Shown: in pieces, positions 63,088 to 64,000 of the stretch
Numbering within the stretch: position 1 is the stretch's first letter
Layout of the letters: every line of letters starts with the position of its first letter
Source: Latrodectus hesperus
Lineage: Eukaryota; Arthropoda; Arachnida; Araneae; Theridiidae
Length of the DNA: 64,000 nt
NCBI GenBank assembly: GCA_037975125.1
Contig: JAJQOW010000014.1
Span: 22,393,914 to 22,457,913, forward strand
Direction of reading: 5' to 3'
Made by a program: the position numbers and the translations under genes
The notes under the pieces: generated by a model
Database searches by the model: none
Told to the model about the DNA's origin: nothing
The model's input: only the letters and a program-made list of their open reading frames with translations

Positions 63088-63794
63088 GAAGAATACAAAA
63101 CATAACAAAGTTTTTGCAAGCAAAATTTTATAGCAGTTTTATTTCAGAGAAAAGCAGTAAGTATAAATGGAAATATTTCAAAGCATTTAATGTATTAAAT
63201 GCATTACGAAAAGGTGGAAATTCCAAAATGTTAAAATTTTTTATGTAATTTAACCTACCTAGCAGCCAAACAGCATTCTGGCCTTTGATTCAACAATCTG
63301 TGGGTCTGAATCCCATCGTGGATATAATTTCTTGAACTGGTACAAAATCCATTTTAAGCTATAGGTCCCTGTCTAATTAGCCCTTGTGTGTAAAAATAAC
63401 CATTGAGCAAGAAACAGTGTCCCCTACAAAATCATTTACTTTACTATCCATTCAAGCCAAGGTAGGGCAGAACCAATAAATGTTAAGAGTATTTTATAAC
63501 TTAACACATACAAACATGGAATTAATTTTAAAGTGTTATAAAATATGCTTGATGAATTATGCAATATCTAAAGGTAAAAGAATTTCAAGGTTTTAGCAAA
63601 AGCTGTTTGATTTTGAAGTTAAAAAACATCTTTTCAGTGAAGCTTTTTAATAACTGCTTTTTAAATTCTGTGAGATTAAATCAAAATATTATGATTTATT
63701 CCTAGACTTCCCAAAATATTGGAGATGCAGAAAAAGAAAAGTTTTCTAAAGAATATGAAGAATACAAAGAGAAATTAGAGAAACAAAAGGAAGA
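48909..63794 (+). CDS. LMAN1: ERGIC-53 mannose-binding cargo receptor, N-terminal part
   Basis: Membrane lectin that carries glycoproteins from ER to Golgi. Exons: 48909-49101, 51156-51212, 52807-52904, 52988-53095, 53401-53462, 56778-56877, 59027-59150, 61827-61885, 63706-63794; all introns GT..AG with consistent phases, giving 296 residues before the window ends. A hydrophobic signal segment spans residues 16-32; an ATG at 48954 (Met16) is an alternative start. The L-type lectin domain opens with PHRKFEYKYSFKGPYL. With a constant offset of 7 to human ERGIC-53, the sugar and calcium-site residues D114, N149 and H171 match human D121, N156 and H178. The cysteine pair C183/C223 matches C190/C230, and W60 matches W67. 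The last exon starts the charged coiled-coil stalk (EKEKFSKEYEEYKEKLEKQK). Transmembrane segment and ER-exit tail lie beyond the window. Confidence 0.97.
49102..51155. other. LMAN1 intron 1
   Basis: A+T-rich intron of 2 kb. The only insertion recognised is the SINE at 50455-50627. Confidence 0.55.
50455..50627 (+). mobile_element. tRNA-derived SINE with perfect 12-bp target-site duplication
   Basis: The head is tRNA-like: an A-box region GAGCCGAATGGTTAGCGC near 50465 and a B box GGTTCGAATCCC at 50509-50520. The body and tail read GTCCCAGTCTAATTAGCCCT and GCAAAAAATGACCGTTGAGC, ending CAAACCAAACC. The sequence CAGAAATGGCTA flanks it on both sides (50443-50454 and 50628-50639). The exact duplication and intact B box mark it as the youngest copy here. 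It is mobilised by a partner LINE (inference). Confidence 0.88.
51213..52806. other. LMAN1 intron 2, nothing recognised
   Basis: 1.6 kb of A+T-rich intron with a short (TA)n run near 51235. Confidence 0.5.
53463..56777. other. LMAN1 intron 5, nothing recognised
   Basis: 3.3 kb of A+T-rich intron. Two chance ORFs of 64-76 codons occur near 54461 and 54878, without protein-family features. Confidence 0.5.
56878..59026. other. LMAN1 intron 6 with SINE pieces
   Basis: 2.1 kb intron holding the SINE copy at 57165-57312 and a short tail piece at 57068-57110 (TTAGCTCTTATGTGCAAAAA then CTATTGAGTAAAAA). The rest is unremarkable. Confidence 0.55.
57165..57312 (+). mobile_element. tRNA-derived SINE, diverged copy
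   Basis: It shares with the full copy the GTGGATTCAAGTACCACATT B-box region (degenerate), GGGCATAGATGTTTAATAGT, the block TCCCAGTCTAATTAGCCCTC and the tail CATTGAGTGGCAAAC. The A-box end is poorly preserved. No flanking duplication was found. Confidence 0.75.
59151..61826. other. LMAN1 intron 7 with an unidentified complex block
   Basis: The intron is A+T-rich except about 60530-60960, which has more G+C and a texture like an old insertion (for example GGTTCTCATTGGATGTTGGG near 60842). I found no ORF, inverted ends or tail that would identify it. Confidence 0.45.
63022..63087. repeat. (AT)n microsatellite
   Basis: About 65 bp of AT dinucleotides, nearly perfect, in LMAN1 intron 8. The Ile/Tyr ORF read through it is an artefact. 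Confidence 0.97.
63258..63416 (+). mobile_element. tRNA-derived SINE, diverged copy
   Basis: It has the head AGCAGCCAAACAGCATTCTG, a B-box-like GGGTCTGAATCCC at 63303-63314, the block CTGTCTAATTAGCCCTTGTG and the tail TAACCATTGAGCAAGAAAC. It aligns end to end with the copy at 50455-50627. No clear flanking duplication was seen. Confidence 0.78.
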
Positions 63795-64000
63795 GTAAGT
63801 ACAGATTCATTTTATTTGAAGGCATTAAAAGTACTTTTCTCCTGCTTCTCTTTAATTGTGTGATTTTTGCAATACTTATTTTTTAATTATGTTGAAAATG
63901 TTATTTTGAATTTATTTTTGCATAAATTTGGGGAAAATATTTAAGTATATAAATCTACACATATATATATTTGAACTTTGAAATGTGATATTTATATTGT
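63795..64000. other. Start of LMAN1 intron 9
   Basis: Begins with the donor GTAAGT at 63795 and runs off the window in A+T-rich sequence. Confidence 0.8.

Larger units (their letters stand above)
61886..63705. other. LMAN1 intron 8 with microsatellite and SINE
   Basis: 1.8 kb intron carrying the (AT)n tract at 63022-63087 and a SINE copy at 63258-63416. A stretch near 62650-62713 weakly resembles the SINE head. Confidence 0.55.

Noticed and set aside
62915..63103. 62-codon minus ORF rich in Ile and Tyr
   Set aside because: It is again a translation of an (AT)n tract.
1..64000. CRISPR arrays, operons, ribosome binding sites, prophage
   Set aside because: The window is clearly eukaryotic: spliced genes with GT..AG introns, and no regularly spaced repeat-spacer structure.

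Overview
The window reads as eukaryotic nuclear DNA, strongly A+T-rich by eye, with short exons (57 to about 230 bp) spread over long introns that are full of transposon remains. Protein similarity of the host genes, the transposon mix (piggyBac, Tc1, Merlin, Ty3/Gypsy, an I-type LINE carrying RNase H, a tRNA-derived SINE) and the intron style suggest an arthropod, plausibly a spider or other arachnid. That assignment is an inference, not something the sequence proves.

Three host genes can be reconstructed exon by exon, with GT..AG junctions and reading phases that close. (1) The C-terminal two thirds of PEPD (Xaa-Pro dipeptidase, prolidase) lies on + in eight exons from 6133 to 25899; its 5' exons lie before the window. 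(2) A complete QNG1 (C9orf64-type queuosine-nucleotide N-glycosylase) lies on - in eight coding exons from 45683 down to 27205 and predicts 338 aa. (3) The 5' part of LMAN1 (ERGIC-53 cargo lectin) lies on + in nine exons from 48909 to 63794, covering signal peptide, L-type lectin domain and the start of the coiled coil; it runs off the right edge. PEPD and QNG1 converge tail to tail about 1.3 kb apart. QNG1 and LMAN1 diverge head to head, with about 3.2 kb between their start codons. The three are unrelated housekeeping functions: dipeptide recycling, queuine salvage, and ER-to-Golgi export of glycoproteins.

Layout: 1-5480 is a decayed LINE (endonuclease end, RT, RNase H) split by a piggyBac element at a TTAA site. 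6300-7361 is a Tc1 copy. 10471-12557 holds two related terminal-inverted-repeat elements in the same orientation. 13342-17741 is a second piggyBac copy, followed by a 222-bp foldback MITE at 17877-18098. QNG1 introns hold a Merlin-like transposase remnant (34304-35121), an unidentified decayed coding stretch (37318-37850, -) and a Ty3/Gypsy LTR retrotransposon (38095-42632). The QNG1/LMAN1 interval carries a 250-bp 5'-truncated LINE end (46168-46417). LMAN1 introns carry copies of a tRNA-derived SINE, one with a perfect 12-bp target-site duplication.

I see no clearly novel functional system. The best leads are the unidentified minus-strand coding remnant, the foldback MITE, the paired TIR elements, the SINE family and the Merlin remnant with 12-bp flanking repeats. 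All calls come from reading the sequence and recognising families; no database search was run.
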